In this document: positions 6,065-7,162 of the stretch, piece after piece | How the letters are laid out: each line of letters opens with the position of its first letter | Position numbering within the stretch: the first letter of the stretch is position 1 | Source: Elusimicrobiota bacterium | GTDB taxonomy: Bacteria > Elusimicrobiota > Elusimicrobia > FEN-1173 | Direction of reading: 5' to 3' | Assembly (NCBI GenBank): GCA_003158755.1 | Contig: PMLF01000153.1 | Coordinates: forward strand, 1-7,162 | Length of the DNA stretch: 7,162 bases | Made by a program: the position numbers and the translations under genes | Notes under the pieces: model-generated | The model's input: the letters and a program-made list of their open reading frames with translations, nothing else | Told to the model about the DNA's origin: nothing | Databases searched by the model: none

Positions 6065-6675
6065 CGCGTCTATTGAGGGCATTGAAAAAAAATTATCCCG
6101 ACGCCGTTTGCGCCTTGAAGCACCGCAACGCTTTTGAATTGCTGATCGCCACGATTCTATCCGCTCAATGCACCGACGAGCGGGTGAACCGGGTGACGCC
6201 GGCGCTCTTCAAAGAATATCCCACTCCCCGTTCTTTGGCTAAGGCACCGTTGTCCCGGGTGGAGATACTCATCCGGTCCACCGGGTTTTTTCGTCAGAAG
6301 GCCAAATCGCTGGTGGCCTCCTCCGGGATTCTGTCGGAGAAGTTCGGGGGGGAAGTTCCTCGGACGATGGACGAACTCCTGTCCCTCCGCGGGGTGGCCC
6401 GCAAAACCGCCAACGTGGTTTTGGGGGTTTGTTACGGGATCGCCGAGGGGGTGGTCGTGGACACCCACGTCGTCCGGTTGGCGAACCGGATGGGGTTCAC
6501 CCGCGAGAAGGACCCGGTCAAGATCGAGAAGGACCTGATGGGGATCGTGCCTCGAAAGGATTGGATCTGGTTTTCCCACGCGATGATCACCCACGGTCGG
6601 AGGGTCTGCAAGGCTCTTTCGCCGAAATGTCCCGAATGTCCCCTGGAGAAGATATGCCCGAAAATAGGGATCTAA
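6061..6675 (+). CDS. nth: Endonuclease III (DNA glycosylase/AP lyase)
   Basis: The 204-aa product removes oxidised pyrimidines from DNA and cleaves the abasic site in base excision repair. The helix-hairpin-helix LRGVARKTANVVLG (109-122) contains catalytic Lys115, and VVDTHVVRLANR (132-143) contains the catalytic Asp134. FELLIATILSAQCTDERVN (25-43) is the conserved N-terminal helix pair. Four cysteines at 183, 190, 193 and 199 fit C-X6-C-X2-C-X5-C and bind the [4Fe-4S] cluster. Length is close to the E. coli enzyme (211). The start is a GTG overlapping the yfhO-like stop as GTGA; a TTG at 6028 in the same frame would add 11 residues (DRPPPRD...) that look non-homologous. The 4-nt overlap implies translational coupling. 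The pairing with a membrane glycosyltransferase-like gene has no obvious functional logic. Confidence 0.95.
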   Translation: MTRLLRALKKNYPDAVCALKHRNAFELLIATILSAQCTDERVNRVTPALFKEYPTPRSLAKAPLSRVEILIRSTGFFRQKAKSLVASSGILSEKFGGEVPRTMDELLSLRGVARKTANVVLGVCYGIAEGVVVDTHVVRLANRMGFTREKDPVKIEKDLMGIVPRKDWIWFSHAMITHGRRVCKALSPKCPECPLEKICPKIGI

Positions 6676-7076
6676 CCGAGGACGCCCGCTTCCTCGCGGG
6701 AGCGGCGCATTTCGATCGGGGGGAATTCTTCGAGGCCCACGAGGAGTGGGAGGCCCTTTGGCATGCGACGCAGGGCGAAGCGCGGAACTTCGTGCAGGGC
6801 TTGATCCAGGTGACGAGCGCCATGCACCAGTTAAAAACCGGCAACATGCGAGGGGCGCGACAGCTCCACGACTCAAGCGCCGAACTTTTAGCTCCCTACG
6901 GAGCGTCCTGCATGGGAGTTGATTTGAAGCGGTTAAAGGAGGGGTTGGATAACGCCTTGCGTGAAATCCTCGACGAACCCTGGGACCGCTTGGCCGGACG
7001 GCATAACCCCGACGCCCCCGTCAAAGTGGCGTATACCGCCGACCGGGCGTTCCCTTTTCCTTGGAAAAAGACATAG
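6654..7076 (+). CDS. DUF309 family protein
   Basis: The 140-aa product matches the DUF309 pattern: FDRGEFFEAHEEWEALWHAT (20-39), with the conserved His29-Glu30 and Trp32-Glu33, then RNFVQGLIQVTSAMHQLKTG (44-63) and a GARQLHDSSAELL repeat-like helix (67-79). These small all-helical proteins (about 120-180 aa) carry a conserved histidine/glutamate patch that could bind metal; their function is not established. The start ATG at 6654 follows GGAG (6645-6648) by 5 nt and lies 22 nt inside nth, so the two genes are likely cotranscribed. An alternative ATG at 6627 would add nine residues (MSRMSPGED) and lacks a comparable ribosome binding site. The TAG stop forms the first three bases of the palindrome at 7074-7100. 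The last residues (AFPFPWKKT) may be close to the native C-terminus or trimmed by that insertion. Confidence 0.85.
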   Translation: MPENRDLTEDARFLAGAAHFDRGEFFEAHEEWEALWHATQGEARNFVQGLIQVTSAMHQLKTGNMRGARQLHDSSAELLAPYGASCMGVDLKRLKEGLDNALREILDEPWDRLAGRHNPDAPVKVAYTADRAFPFPWKKT

Positions 7077-7100
7077 GGGCGGGTCTAAGACCCGCCCCTA
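7074..7100. repeat. 27-nt near-perfect palindrome at the end of the DUF309 gene
   Basis: TAGGGGCGGGTCT (7074-7086) and AGACCCGCCCCTA (7088-7100) are exact reverse complements around a single A. In RNA they would form a strong GC hairpin with a UAA loop. The next bases, CCCGAAAAACC, lack a U-tract, so it is not a classical intrinsic terminator, although it could slow 3' exonucleases or pause polymerase. From memory, closely similar 'GGGGCGGGT-TNA-ACCCGCCCC' palindromes recur between genes in many environmental genomes, which suggests a dispersed REP-like or MITE-like element. Only one copy is in this window. Confidence 0.8.
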
Positions 7101-7142
7101 CCCGAAAAACCAAGGGACCTAAAGACAAAATCCCATAACCCG

Positions 7143-7162
7143 CTCACCCTGAGCTTGTCGAA
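7143..7162. repeat. Left part of a dispersed REP-like repeat, cut by the window edge
   Basis: CTCACCCTGAGCTTGTCGAA resembles the widespread intergenic motif that usually continues AGGGTGA to close a hairpin with CACCCT. The right arm lies outside the window, so the palindrome cannot be seen here. The identification rests on recollection of the motif from many genomes. The stretch 7101-7142 between the two repeats holds nothing recognisable. Confidence 0.45.

Noticed and set aside
7074..7115. Intrinsic terminator for the yfhO-nth-DUF309 unit
   Set aside because: The hairpin is strong, but the following bases are C and A rich with no T-tract on the plus strand, so I list it as a repeat only.
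1..7162. A defence, mobile-element or secondary-metabolite system
   Set aside because: No nuclease-helicase pair, integrase, transposase, toxin-antitoxin pair, direct-repeat array or modular synthase can be seen; every large ORF is accounted for by ordinary families apart from the 178-aa membrane protein.

Overview
The window is 7.2 kb of compact, GC-rich bacterial chromosome, with a GC-biased wobble position that throws long shadow ORFs on the antisense frames. I see no phage, transposase, CRISPR, toxin or defence gene, and no rRNA or tRNA. The gene set is hydroxysqualene dehydroxylase, a pilin of the 'ALSIYY-D-EG-FP' type, a PduO-type cobalamin adenosyltransferase, a YfhO-like membrane protein, endonuclease III and DUF309. 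Together with dispersed palindromes at the right end, it suggests a Gram-negative-type, poorly cultured lineage. Elusimicrobiota or a neighbouring candidate phylum is my best guess, from remembered resemblance only and with low confidence.

Layout, left to right. (1) 1-110, minus strand: the N-terminal 36 codons of a small conserved hypothetical protein. (2) 111-315: an AT-rich divergent intergenic region. (3) 316-2354, plus: hpnE and a HAD phosphatase overlapping by 7 nt. (4) 2363-3417, plus: a recognisable sigma70-type promoter, then a type IV pilin/pseudopilin and a 178-aa multi-pass membrane protein of unknown function. A good intrinsic terminator for this unit lies inside the convergent next gene. 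(5) 3425-3970, minus: the cobalamin adenosyltransferase, probably expressed from a leaderless promoter whose -35 overlaps the first codons of the divergent gene. (6) 3995-7076, plus: yfhO-like, nth and DUF309, linked by overlaps of 4 and 22 nt. (7) 7074-7162: a 27-nt near-perfect palindrome that contains the DUF309 stop codon, then the start of a second dispersed-repeat-like sequence cut by the window edge.

The genes look like several short, functionally unrelated housekeeping or accessory units packed tightly, not one pathway. hpnE implies squalene, and hence possibly hopanoid, synthesis elsewhere in the genome. The pilin implies a type IV pilus or type II secretion machine encoded elsewhere. 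The adenosyltransferase implies B12 use. I did not find a convincing novel multi-gene system. The best leads are regulatory and structural: the terminator embedded in a convergent gene, the leaderless divergent promoter, the palindrome that supplies a stop codon, and the two conserved-looking pairings hpnE-HAD and pilin-6TM protein.
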